Source: Schoenoplectus triqueter
Taxonomy: Eukaryota; Streptophyta; Magnoliopsida; Poales; Cyperaceae
Assembly: GCA_964058805.1 (NCBI GenBank)
Contig: CAXKVV010000204.1
Span: 1-30,228 of the forward strand
Reading direction: 5' to 3'
DNA length: 30,228 bases
This document shows, one piece after another, positions 9,886 through 19,269 of the stretch. The translations under genes and the position numbers were made by a program. The notes beneath the pieces are model-generated. The model was given only the letters and a program-made list of their open reading frames with translations. It was not told where the DNA came from and did not search any database. Each line of letters opens with the position of its first letter. Position 1 is the first letter of the stretch.

Positions 9886-10172
9886 AGCGGTTGTACAACC
9901 GCTATTATTGGGAGCGCTGCAAAATTTAACAGCGGTTTTGTTGAAAACCGCTGCAAATTATTTACAGCGGTTCTTATATAACAACCGCTGTCAAATACCA
10001 TTTACAGCGGTTTTAACTAAAAACCGCTGTAAACATCACCTTTTACAGCGGTTTTTAAGTAACCTTAAAAACCGCTGTAAAATTATTTTTGCAGCGGTTT
10101 TTTCATAAAAACCGCTGTAAATTTTTTTTAAAATTCTTTTGCAGCGGTTTCTTCGTAAAAACCGCTGTAAAA
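9886..10172. repeat. left subterminal hairpin array of the CACTA element
   Basis: About seven consecutive hairpins, each with GCAGCGGTTTT or ACAGCGGTTTT paired to AAAACCGCTGT across a 4-12 nt loop. The first is a perfect 18-bp palindrome (AGCGGTTGTACAACCGCT, 9886-9903). The array matches the one at the other end. Confidence 0.9.
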
Positions 10173-10244
10173 ATATTTTTTTTTTAAATTGTTCTTTTTA
10201 TTTCTGTGACTAGCCCATATATGCTAGCCATATATAATATTTTC

Positions 10245-10440
10245 ATCACATGCACATAATACAACAAAATATAATAAATATAACAAATATTTACAAAATA
10301 TAACTTACACATAATACAACAAAATATATCTAACATACACATAATACAACAATTTTTTTAACTAATTAACTAATTAACTAATTAGCTAATTTATCTAACA
10401 TACACATAATACAACAAAATATAATAAATATTTATAAAAT
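10245..10440. repeat. ACATAATACAACAAAATATA repeats
   Basis: At least four copies of an ACACATAATACAACAA-type phrase, with (CTAATTAA)n at about 10360-10390. This is low-complexity sequence inside the left part of the CACTA element. Confidence 0.7.
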
Positions 10441-10462
10441 ATTAAAACTTGATAAAAAAATA

Positions 10463-11371
10463 TCAAAACAAAGAAATCACAAACTCAACCCAAAGTTTTT
10501 TTATTTCCTCGTACTCGGTCGATGTTAAAGGATTGTAGATTTTGATACTCTGAAAAAAGAAAAAATGATTAGTATGTAAATATATATTAAAAAAACTAAT
10601 AAATTTAATTATGTATATTTTATTTCTACTCACCTTAGGAAAATCATTTAATGGATAATTTCTGATGATTTCAATCATGTTCCGCATGACATAATATCCG
10701 CACTCGCTGCCGCTAGGTTGTGTAGGGCACTAATAATAATTATAAATATAATAATAATAGGTTAATACACATAATTATGCATGAATGTACAAGGAAATTA
10801 TTAATTATAATTAATCATAACGCTAATTATATAATATGTAACCATACCGGAATCTGTCGAAAAACCAATAGATCATTTACTCCCACAAGTTTATTTGAGT
10901 TGCGTAGTTGCCAATAACGCTTGCACCCCCTGCAAGCGAATTTTTAAGATTTGTACAAATGTTTGAAAATTGAACAAGTATAAGAATACTTATGCATTCA
11001 GAGCAAACTTGAGCGTCAACTCCGAAGGATTGACTATGAGGTTCATTGAATTCGCATAATACAATATGCAGCTATGATAATGCACAACAAGAAGAATCCA
11101 ATGTTTGCTACAATTAAAGGCTTGTTAATTAGATACAAAATATATATAAAGGATAATTAACTAGGGTTTTAGAATAAGATCGAGTAATTCTTACTCCTGT
11201 ATATACGGCAAAAAGATGTATTCATCGTCCTTCATAAACTCTGCAACTCATAACACGTATTCCGTCGTTGTTTTACCATGATCATGCTTCATTAGTATAG
11301 GTGAGCACAAGATAGGATCCATAATCTTAAATCTCGTGCAGGTAATGGAATCCATCAAATTCTTGCAATAC
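10463..11371 (-). pseudogene. Ulp1-like (C48) cysteine protease gene remnant within the CACTA element
   Basis: Minus-strand exons can be read between plausible splice sites: 11371-11195 (CTRFKIMDPILCSP, DDEYIFLPYIQ), 11107 to about 10993 (KHWILLVVHYHS, YYANSMN), 10929-10848 (KRYWQLRNSNK, LLVFRQIP), 10729-10634 (PSGSECGYYVMR) and 10549-10463 (YNPLTSTEYEEIKKLWVEF, stop). Together they give the catalytic half of a C48 peptidase, with His in KHW and Cys in SECGYY. Such proteases, which in cells cleave SUMO-type modifiers, are often carried by plant DNA transposons. The acidic catalytic position (Asp in DSM/DSL) reads Asn. A TGA lies in frame at 11250-11248, and the donor of the second exon is unclear. 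It is broken, and inactive as a protease on two counts. Confidence 0.75.
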
Positions 11372-11457
11372 CTACATACATATACATATATCGATTGTTA
11401 CCACATATATAATAAATCATTATTAACAATCGAGATAGTTGTTTTGAAATTACTCAC

Positions 11458-11500
11458 CAACACCAAATGTCTCGACCATGCAAGAATGTACCCATGATTC
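11458..11500 (-). pseudogene. exon fragment of the protease-like gene, left side of the Copia insertion
   Basis: The minus strand from 11500 reads HGYILAWSRHLVL, in the same frame as the acidic exon across the retrotransposon (21375-21546), and runs into a GTGAGT donor at 11457. The exon is cut by the insertion at the GATTC duplication. The phase to the next exon does not fit exactly, so an intermediate exon or a shifted splice site is likely. Confidence 0.5.
11496..11500. repeat. Copia target-site duplication, left (GATTC)
   Basis: GATTC immediately precedes the 5' LTR and recurs immediately after the 3' LTR at 21375-21379. The exact 5-bp match shows a single intact insertion. Confidence 0.95.
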
Positions 11501-13572
11501 TGTTAGTTTGTAATAATCTTGAAGTCAATAATACGATAAATTGGTTATATAAAGCTTTGTTCATGAATTGGATATTTAAACGATATTTTGTTTCCTTGAG
11601 TATTATTGAATTTATGAATCATTCCGAGTTCATGACTAGAATTGTGAAACTTCATAATATAGAATATACTCTTAAAAGTCACTAACCAAGATAATTAGCA
11701 GGAACACTAATTAACCGTTATCAGGTTAGTATGTGGATTAAATGATGGTCAAGTTTTACAGACCATAGACAAAGAGTTGTCATTTTAATCACATAGATAG
11801 ATGTTCTAGGAACATCGTATTTGATAGACCCCGAATGAAACATTAAATGGAATTGTGTTCGTGTCATTAATGTTTTCGTTCAGTATTAAATTCTAAAGTA
11901 TGAGGTATTCATCTTTCCTACATAAGATATGTATGTGTGTGATTTCTACCAAACGTTATCCGTAAAAGGTGGCTATAAAGGTAGCTCTTCGGTATACATA
12001 ACTTATGCGGAGGAAGAGATGGTTTGCCAAAAGTACTATTGTCCCTCGTATTTCTATACGAGTTATAGCATCACTGGGCCCCTTGATAGAGTAAGATTAT
12101 CTGCTAGCAGTATAATTACCAAGAAAAGATTAAGTTTGCAAGGATGACACATACCTACCTTGAAACTGATCTGATAGCTATGAGACAAAAGAATTAAACA
12201 CAAGTAAATAGTTTACTGGATCATGATATTATACAGTACATCATCATCTGTGTAATTGGATGATCATAGTGCATTCTGCCAGATGCCTCCTATGATTATA
12301 GAAGTTAAAACGGTTTTAACTCTATTTCCCAACATAACACGGATCCTGTCGGGTCACACTGTATAGGAGTTAATCGGAGAATCTTATTGATTAATTATAA
12401 ATTGTTTATAATTAATAATAAGATGGTTATAATTAATTATATATGATATAATTATATTTGTCATAGAGATGACAAGAAGCAAAAATCAGATTGAATTTAT
12501 AACGTGTTGGACACGTCGTATAAATTCGCCGAAACAACAACCGAGAAAAATATAATTGTAGATGACAATTATATATATTTGATTTGGATTTTAAATGTTA
12601 ATTATGGATTTGAATTATGGGCCAAAGCCCATTTATAATTAAAGTCTTAATTAATAATTAAAAGCCCAAAATCAGAAAAGCCCAAAAAAGCCCAAAATTG
12701 AAAAAGCCCAAAATCCGAAAAGCCCATGACGACCTCCAAGGGTATTTTGGTAATTTGTTCAAAAGCCCAAGGGTATTTCGGTAATTTGGCCAAAAAGCCC
12801 AATGGCGTTTTGGTAAATTGGATGAACTTTAAGGGTATTTTGGTCTTTTCACTTTGAAACCTCCCTACTATTCACGAGGGCATTTTGGTAATTTGTCAAT
12901 TCCACTTTTTCTATAAATAGAGGGGTAGGGTGAGAGAAAAAGTTCCACCAAATCAGTTCTACTTTCTCTCTCCCGGTATACGGTTGTTTCAGAATTCACG
13001 GGATCGGTGAATAGTGTTTTTACGAAAGTTGCGGTATTTCTGTACATTTGTGAAACAGAATTACTGTGAGTCGTGAATAGTACTATTTCGTCTTTTTCTC
13101 GGGTGAATAGTGTTTTTGCGAAAAACCGCGGTTTACAGTATTTCTGGCAAAAGAAATAAGCCGCTCTCTGGTTAGTCCTGGTGGATAACCTACAGAGGCA
13201 TCAGACGTTTGGTGCTCCGAGACAAGCCGATTTTCATTCCAATTAAAATTTGGAAGCGAGGTATAACATCTTATATTAATCTATTTAATTGTTAAGTAGA
13301 TTAATATTTTAGAAATCAATCATGGAGTAGATCAATAAAGGTTTAAAGAGGTGTGTATCTCTCGGTAATCATCCGACACATCACTTTAACCCTAAGCTTA
13401 AGTTAGAAGTAAAATAATATTTTATCGTCTTTTGTAAAGGATTAAATGTCTGTAACTCTCGGTTATTATCCGACATACTTTAATCCCTAACTTAAGTAGA
13501 AGTAAAATTTTTATTCTACGGTCTTTCCGCAGCTTGAGTATTAATGGGATTTGGGCATTCCGAATCCCTACA
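11501..13572 (+). repeat. 5' long terminal repeat of the Copia element
   Basis: 2072 bp, starting TGTTAGTTTG and ending CCCTACA (TG...CA). Compared with the 3' LTR I count about 18 substitutions (mostly transitions) and a 33-bp segment missing after 12119. Inner features are an array of AGCCCAAAA phrases at about 12660-12726, a TATA box at 12912-12919, a doubled GGTGAATAGTGTTTTT motif (about 13005 and 13102), and a repeated CTCTCGGTAATCATCCGACA block (about 13358 and 13456). Confidence 0.95.
12912..12919 (+). promoter_or_regulatory. LTR promoter TATA box
   Basis: TATAAATA within CTATAAATAGAGGGG. Transcription of the element would start about 30 bp on, near 12945, giving a U3 of about 1.44 kb and an R-U5 of about 0.63 kb. 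The 3' LTR has the same box at 20714-20721. Confidence 0.7.
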
Positions 13573-13573
13573 G

Positions 13574-13585
13574 TGGTATCAGAGC
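13574..13585 (+). promoter_or_regulatory. primer-binding site (initiator Met-tRNA)
   Basis: TGGTATCAGAGC, complementary to the 3' end of plant initiator methionine tRNA, begins one base after the 5' LTR. This is the standard minus-strand primer site of plant Copia elements. Confidence 0.95.
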
Positions 13586-13794
13586 AAAGGCTCTCCCGCT
13601 GATTGATTTTCTAAAAAAGGTTATATCTTATGCAAATAAGATGCATATACCTCGTATCGGTTTAATTCTTAGATTTGCAGCTTAAAGTCCAAACCAAATA
13701 AAATTGAATTTTCTTGGTTCAGCTCTGTCGACTAAGAAAGTTAAATTAGATTTAAGCTTTCTTTATACTTTCTTTACGCTTTCTTTTTGAAAAC

Positions 13795-14250
13795 TTTCGA
13801 TTGTGTTAAAGTATATCTAAGAATGTGATGAAGCAATAAAGTACCTGAGTAAGAGCTGTTGATCTCCACACATAAAAGATAAGGTGATGTCAAAGAAAGA
13901 TGGGAAGTGGATACCTTCGGTATTCTTTCTGACAAACCCTTTTATGTGTCCTGATAACTAGCCCAAAAGGAACTTTGTCACGTTACCAAATTACTTTTGC
14001 GCTTTCGAAGCATGGCAAATGTAACTCTTTTGCTTTTTCAGAAATATTTGGTTATGAAAAGTATATCTATGAATGTGATGAAGCAATAAAGTACCTGAGT
14101 AAGAGCTGTTGATTTCCACACCTAAAAGAGATGGTTCTGTCTAGGAAAGATTGAATTTAAAGTGGTCCTCGTGACCCCAATCTTTCCTGGGAGCCCCTTT
14201 TACGTGTCCTGATAACTGGCCCAAAAGGAACTTTATCACGTTATCAAATT
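13795..14250 (+). repeat. leader repeat pair with hairpins 1 and 2
   Basis: Two diverged direct copies starting GTATATCTA(A/T)GAATGTGATG, each ending after AAAAGGAACTTT(G/A)TCACG. Hairpin 1 pairs ACACATAAAAG (13868-13878) perfectly with 13939-13949. Hairpin 2 pairs 14118-14128 with 14197-14207 (10 of 11) and AGGAAAGATTG (14143-14153) perfectly with 14178-14188. Confidence 0.85.
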
Positions 14251-14364
14251 GCTTTCTCGTACCAAAAAAAATTAACTGTTTTGAAACCATATAAAATGTT
14301 TATATGCTTTTTACGGTATAAGTAAAGAAGAAAGATATAGCTGCAAAATAAAGAATTGAGAACT

Positions 14365-14850
14365 GATAGAAATATACGTGACTGATTCATGTATAAATAT
14401 ATACAAAATATTTGTATGAACTGGTAAATTAGATTTACTGCTTTGATTTGAAATGTATCTTATCATAAACACAAAGCTACTCCTATTGGATAGATAATAG
14501 CTATATACGTGACTGATTCATGTATAAAAATATACAAAATGTTTGCATGAACTGGTAAATTAGATTTACTGCTTTGATTTGAAATATATCTTATCATAAA
14601 CGCAAAGCTACTCCTATTGGATAGATAGTAGCTATATACGTGACTGATTCATGTATAAATATATATAAAATATTTATATGAGCAGGTAAATTAGATTTAC
14701 TGTTTTGATATGAAATGTATCTTATCATAGATGCAAAGCTACTTCTATTGGATAGATAATAGTTATATACGTGACTGATTCATGTATATATACAAAATAT
14801 TTGTATGAGCTGGTAAATTGGATTTACCGTTTTGATAATAAATGAGTAAA
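14365..14850 (+). repeat. 131-bp tandem repeat, about 3.5 copies
   Basis: The phrase TATACGTGACTGATTCATGT recurs at 14373, 14504, 14635 and 14766, exactly 131 bp apart. Copies differ by scattered substitutions, and the last is cut short. Confidence 0.95.
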
Positions 14851-15148
14851 TTAGATTTATCATTTTAAGGAACCGTGAAAGAATGTTATGTCAAAGAAAG
14901 ACTGGAAAATGAACTTTCAATGGTCTTTCTGGCAGACGTCTTTTCACGTGTTCATAAGTCTGTTTAAAGTCAGCTTAATAAACTGACTAATTATAAATGT
15001 GTAAATTAGATTTATCATTTTTAAGAAACCGTGAAGGAAGGTTGTGTCAAAGAAAGACTGGAAAAGAAACTTTCAGTGGTCTTTCTGGCAGACATCTTTT
15101 ACGTGTTCGTAAGTCTGTTTAAAGTCAGTTTAACAAACTGACTGCTTA
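14840..15148 (+). repeat. 155-bp direct repeat with hairpins 3 and 4
   Basis: GTAAATTAGATTTATCATTT occurs at 14846 and 15001. Each copy contains AGAAAGAC (14895-14902; 15051-15058) paired with GTCTTTCT (14923-14930; 15079-15086). Outer GTGAA/TTCAC-type pairing is clear in hairpin 3. Confidence 0.9.
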
Positions 15149-15589
15149 CGATGTTAAACTCGAAAAATTAAGTAATATGCCCTACCTACTCTGTCCTCGC
15201 ATATCATTGTTCATTGGCAGACGTGACCTACTCAGTAGGCGTCACCTTTTACCTTTGGTTTTCGAGGGTTATGTCCGACATAACGAACCAAATAGAGTGA
15301 GGTTACTTACCAATGATTTCCAAAACAGTTTTGGGCTTGGGGCAAAGTTTCGTTAAAACATATGATGTTTAGCGAAACCAAGAATCACATAGAGATGTGA
15401 TTAGCAAAGAGTTGCTTACCTAAGATAATTAATAAACGAGTTATTCAACGATAACTTGATTATCAGTGAAAATAGGGATCTTGGTCCTAACTACAAACGG
15501 GAATAGAACAAATTTGTAGTGGGAGTTTTATTTGGAATAAAATATTACATGAACAAAGCTAAAAATCTTTACATTTTACGTTGTAGCAC

Positions 15590-16259
15590 ATGACTAAAGA
15601 AACTCTTACTAATACGTTCCGTGCGCTCACAATCATACTAAGACATGAGAAACTCGAGTACGTCCTTAAACACACTAATCCCTGCACAGCCTGCAGTAGG
15701 CTGCACAGCAAATGAAGTCACCATGTACAACAAGCACAAAGAAGATGAGCTCGATGTACAAAGTTTCTTGGTCAAGAAATTTAAGGTGACTAAATCTCCG
15801 CTGAGTCATAAGATGACTGAGGGCAGCTCTCTTGACACTCACATGCTCCGTATGACGAGCGATGTTGAGCAGTTGGAGAAGCTTAACAGTCCGTTGAGCA
15901 AAGAGTTTGTTACGGATGTTATCCTGAACTCTCTCCCTCCTAGCTATTCTAATTTCATCAGGAATTATTATATGTTGGGAATGGACAAGAGCTTGCAGGA
16001 GCTCCAAGGGATGTTGAGGATCACTGATGGGGAGATGAAGAAGAGTTCTTCTATCCTCGTGATCCAAGAAGGTACGAGGAAGATTAAAAAGATGAAACGC
16101 AAAATGACTCCTAAAGTGGCACCTAAGTACAAGGATAAAGGGAAGATGGTTCCTAATCAGAACACTCCCAAAGCAAAAGTCTCTTCTACCTCTGACTGCT
16201 TTTACTATCAAAGTAAAGGTCATTGGAAGAGGAACTGCCCTAAGTATCTGGAGATGTAA
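15590..16259 (+). pseudogene. gag: Copia gag remnant
   Basis: The likely original start is ATG 15590 (MTKETLTNTFRALTII). That frame stops after a shift at about 15665, and the longer frame 15645-16259 carries the rest: LNSLPPSYSNFIRNYYMLGM of the capsid-type UBN2 domain, then a basic stretch, then the zinc knuckle. The knuckle, normally CX2CX4HX4C, reads CFYYQSKGHWKRNCPKY, so its second Cys is Tyr. The sequence after DVQSFL is shorter than usual, which suggests an internal deletion. A one-base loss near 16255 ends the frame with TAA. Capsid assembly and RNA binding should both be impaired. Confidence 0.85.
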
Positions 16260-16846
16260 GGATGGGAAAGGTTCCCAAGACTTCAACTTAAGATATTTTT
16301 ATTGTTGAAGTTAACGTTATTACCTCTATTCATGATTGAGTATTGGATACTGGATCATGTGCTCATATTTGTTTAAATATGTAGGCACTAAAGAATAGGA
16401 GAAAACTACGCAACAAGGAAATACAACTCCGAGTTAGAAACGGAGCACAAGTTGCAGCCGTAACAGTCGGAAGTATAGAGTTGTATTTGCCTGGCGGGTT
16501 TATAATGGAACTTGAAAATGTATATTTTGTTCCAAGTATTTTCAGAAACATCATTTTAATCTCATGTTTAGAAATGAATGGTTTCTCTTTTGTTATAAAG
16601 GACAATGGTTGTTCTATATACAAAGATGAGTTATATTATGGATCTTCTTTTATGATGAATGATCTTTATATACTGGAAATAGACAAACTTATATTTAACA
16701 TCAATAAACGACTCAAAACATCTCATGAAAATATGACTTTCATATGGCATTATCGCCTTGGTCATATAAATGAGAAACACATCAAAAGTTACATGAAGTT
16801 GGACTTCTTGGTAATTTTAATATTGTGAATCTTGTTTACGTGAAAA
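16260..16846 (+). pseudogene. pol: Copia protease and GAG-pre-integrase remnant
   Basis: The aspartic protease active site DTGS is kept (16346-16357), but TGA at 16337-16339 and TAG at 16382-16384 lie in its frame. Then follow VAAVTVGS, YFVPSIFRNI and WHYRLGHINEK with the His pair of the HHCC zinc site. The CESC half of that site is in another frame near 16825-16845 because of two frameshifts (about 16790 and 16845). Confidence 0.8.
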
Positions 16847-17311
16847 ATGACCAAATTGCCTTTCTCCAAGAAGGGCGAAAGGACAAGTGACTTATTAGCC
16901 CTTATACATACAGATGTATGCGGACCAATGAGTACTTGTACAAGAAACGGTGATCGCTACTTTATCATATTTATTGATGATTACAGTAGATATGGTTATG
17001 TCTACTTGATGAGACATAAGTCTGAATCTTTTGAAAAGTTCAAGGAATTCAAGACTGAAGTAGAAAATCAACTGAATAAAAGTATTAAGACCTTACGGTC
17101 AGACCGTAGAGGCGAATACTTAAGTTATGAGTTTATAATGTACTTAAAAGAATATGGGATAGTCTCACAACTCACATCTCCGAGAACGCCGCAATGGAAT
17201 GGTGTTTCTGAGAGGAGGAATCGAACTCTGTTAGACATGGTTCGTTCCATGATGAGTAATATCACACTCCCAAAAATGTTTTGGGGACACGCACTAGAAC
17301 TGCTGCACTAA
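16847..17311 (+). pseudogene. pol: Copia integrase core remnant
   Basis: A 154-codon open segment with the catalytic DDE pattern: Asp in HTDVCGPM, Asp in RSDRRGEY and Glu in GVSERRNRTLL. GEY is preceded by Arg instead of the usual Gly. The frame is lost by a one-base deletion near 17300 and continues in the next frame. Confidence 0.88.
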
Positions 17312-18060
17312 TAATAAATAGGGTTTCATCCAAGTCAGTAGAAAAGACTCCATATGAGTTATGGTTTGGTAAGGTACCAAATATGTCTTATCTTAAAATT
17401 TGGGGTTGCAAGGTATTTGTCAAACGTTCGACTTATGACAAACTTGGACCCAAAGCTGATAAATGCTTTTCCGTAGGGTATCCTAAGGAAACGAAAGGAT
17501 ATTACTTCTATTATCAGTCCGAGAACAAGATAATTGTTGCTCGTCATGGTATATTTTTGGAGAAAGAGTTTCTCGCAAAAGGAAGTAGTGGGAGTAATGT
17601 AATACTTGAAGAAATTCAAGATACATCACACAATATAATATCTGATACTGATCAGATAAGCCCACCACTTGATTCTTCAGCTAATGAGCATTTGGAAGAA
17701 CCAAATCTACAAATAGTTGTGGAAGAAGTTCTAGTCCCGAGCTCATCTACTTCAACGCAAGTTGAAATAGAACTAAATCTGCATACTGATGTGGATGAAG
17801 TTCGACAGCCTGAAGAACAAGTGCTACGAAGGTCACATAGGACAGTCCGTACACCTGAAAGGTACATGAGACTGCATGAAGTCTCAGTATTTGATGCTGA
17901 AGATCCTCTGACCTATGCGGAAGCAGTGGATAGACCCGACTCTAATAAATGGCTGGAGGCCATGAGATCCGAAATACAGTCCATGTATGACAACAAGGTT
18001 TGGAACCTGGTTGCACCACTTATTGGGGTAAAACCCATAGCTAACAAGTGGGTTTTTTAA
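17281..18060 (+). pseudogene. pol: Copia integrase C-terminus and RT start
   Basis: A 259-codon open segment: KTPYELWFGKVPN and KIWGCKVFVKR of the integrase C-terminal part, an acidic linker, then the RT start (NKWLEAMRSEIQSMYDNKVW). It stops at TAA because a T run (18053-18058) has six T where the frame needs five. Confidence 0.88.
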
Positions 18061-18906
18061 AAGAAAAACAGACATGGATGATAATATGACTGTTTACAAA
18101 GTACGGCTAGTAGCGAAAGGTTTCAAGCAAATTCTCGATGTAGATTATGATGAAACTTTTTTCGCCCGTAGCTATGTTTAAGTCAATTCGGATGCTCCTA
18201 GCAATTGTCGTATTTCATGATTATGAAATATGGCAGATGGATGTCAAAACCGCATTCCTAAATGGAAATTTAGAAGAGGACGTGTATATGATACAGCCCA
18301 TAAGTTTTGAGGATCCAAAGAATGCTGGGAAGGTATGCAAGATTCTCAAATCCATTATGGATTGAAGCAAGCATTACGGAGTTGAAATCTTTGATTTGGC
18401 GAAGAAGTCAAACAGTTTGACTTCGTCAGATGCGAAGAAGAACCTTGTGTATACAGGAAAACTAGTGGGAGTGTCATCGCTTTTTAATCCTCTATATGGA
18501 CGATATACTCTAAATGGGAAATGATATTCCCTTATTGCAATTAGCCAAATCTTCATTAAAGAAAGTGTTCTCAATGGAAGATTTGGGCGAGACTGTCTAT
18601 ATACTAGGCATAGAGATCTATAGAGATAGATCTAAAAGACTTATTGGATTAAGTCAAAGCACATACATTGATAAAGTGTTGAATCGGTTCAGCATGTAGA
18701 ATTTCAAGAAAGAATTTCTATCAATGAATCATGGTGCACAGCTTAGCAAGACTCAGTGTCCTTTGACAACTGATGAGCAAAGCATAATGAGTAGAGAATC
18801 ATATGCTTCGGCTATTGGCTCTATCATGTACGTCATGTTGTGCACTCTCCCTGATGTCTCGTACGCTTGGAGTGTGACGAGTAGATATCAGGCTAATCCA
18901 GGCTAA
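18061..18906 (+). pseudogene. pol: Copia reverse transcriptase remnant
   Basis: RT pieces in three frames: VYKVRLVAKGFKQ, then after a second six-T run (18157-18162) WQMDVKTAFLNGNLEEDVYM, then the catalytic box YMDD (18493-18504, usual form YVDD) followed three codons later by TAA (18511-18513). EDLGETVYILGIEIYRD, GLSQSTYIDKVL, ASAIGSIMY and PDVSYAWSVTSRYQ follow, with stops at 18697-18699 and 18904-18906. It cannot give an active enzyme. Confidence 0.88.
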
Positions 18907-19131
18907 GAGCACTGGAATGCTGCAAAGAATATCCTTAAGTACTTAAGAAGAACTAAGGATATGTTTCTCATCTTCGGTGTTGACTCGGAGCTCGTGGTAA
19001 GTGGTTACACAGACGTTATCACCTCATATGAAAAATTATAAATAGAGGCGACGTAAAGATTTATAAAATTGACACAATCGGCAACACAGCTGATCCACTT
19101 ACAAGATCTCTACCTCAAACCAAGCACTAGT
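18907..19131 (+). pseudogene. pol: Copia RNase H remnant with large internal deletion
   Basis: NILKYLRRTKDMF and SGYTD (first catalytic Asp) are followed within about 30 nt by GDVKICKI and ADPLT, which normally come more than 100 codons later. The other RNase H acidic residues are therefore absent. The deletion junction is about 19015-19045. Confidence 0.8.
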
Positions 19132-19258
19132 TGCGCATATCTTCTATGTGTTTGAGACACATAGGAGATTGGCTGTGAGATTTTTCTTTAAATCTTAGAG
19201 ATTTATAGAATAAAGAGATTTGTATAAGGCAGAGCTCAATATGATTGACTCCAAGCTT

Positions 19259-19269
19259 AAGTGGGAGAT
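19259..19269 (+). promoter_or_regulatory. polypurine tract
   Basis: AAGTGGGAGAT immediately before the 3' LTR is the plus-strand priming site for reverse transcription. Confidence 0.9.

Larger units (their letters stand above)
13586..15589 (+). other. long untranslated leader of the Copia element
   Basis: Two kilobases without a long frame between PBS and gag. It contains four related hairpins (13868-13949, 14118-14207, 14874-14948, 15029-15103) and a 131-bp tandem repeat (about 14365-14850). In LTR elements this region holds packaging and dimerisation signals. Confidence 0.7.

Noticed and set aside
9908..10108. 66-codon frame with repeated LQRF/NRC peptide
   Set aside because: It is the CACTA subterminal hairpin array read as protein; the repetition is a DNA feature.
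9886..10172. CRISPR-like regular repeats
   Set aside because: The repeats are inverted hairpins at the end of a CACTA transposon in a plant genome, without uniform spacers.
11929..12147. 72-codon frame, repeated as 83 codons at 19698-19949
   Set aside because: It lies in U3 of both LTRs and differs in its C-terminus because of the 33-bp indel. No motif and no sign of constraint.
15675..16286. 203-codon frame antisense to gag
   Set aside because: The opposite strand carries clear gag features; this is a shadow frame.
17652..17867. Ser-rich minus-strand frame
   Set aside because: Shadow of the acidic integrase-RT linker on the plus strand.
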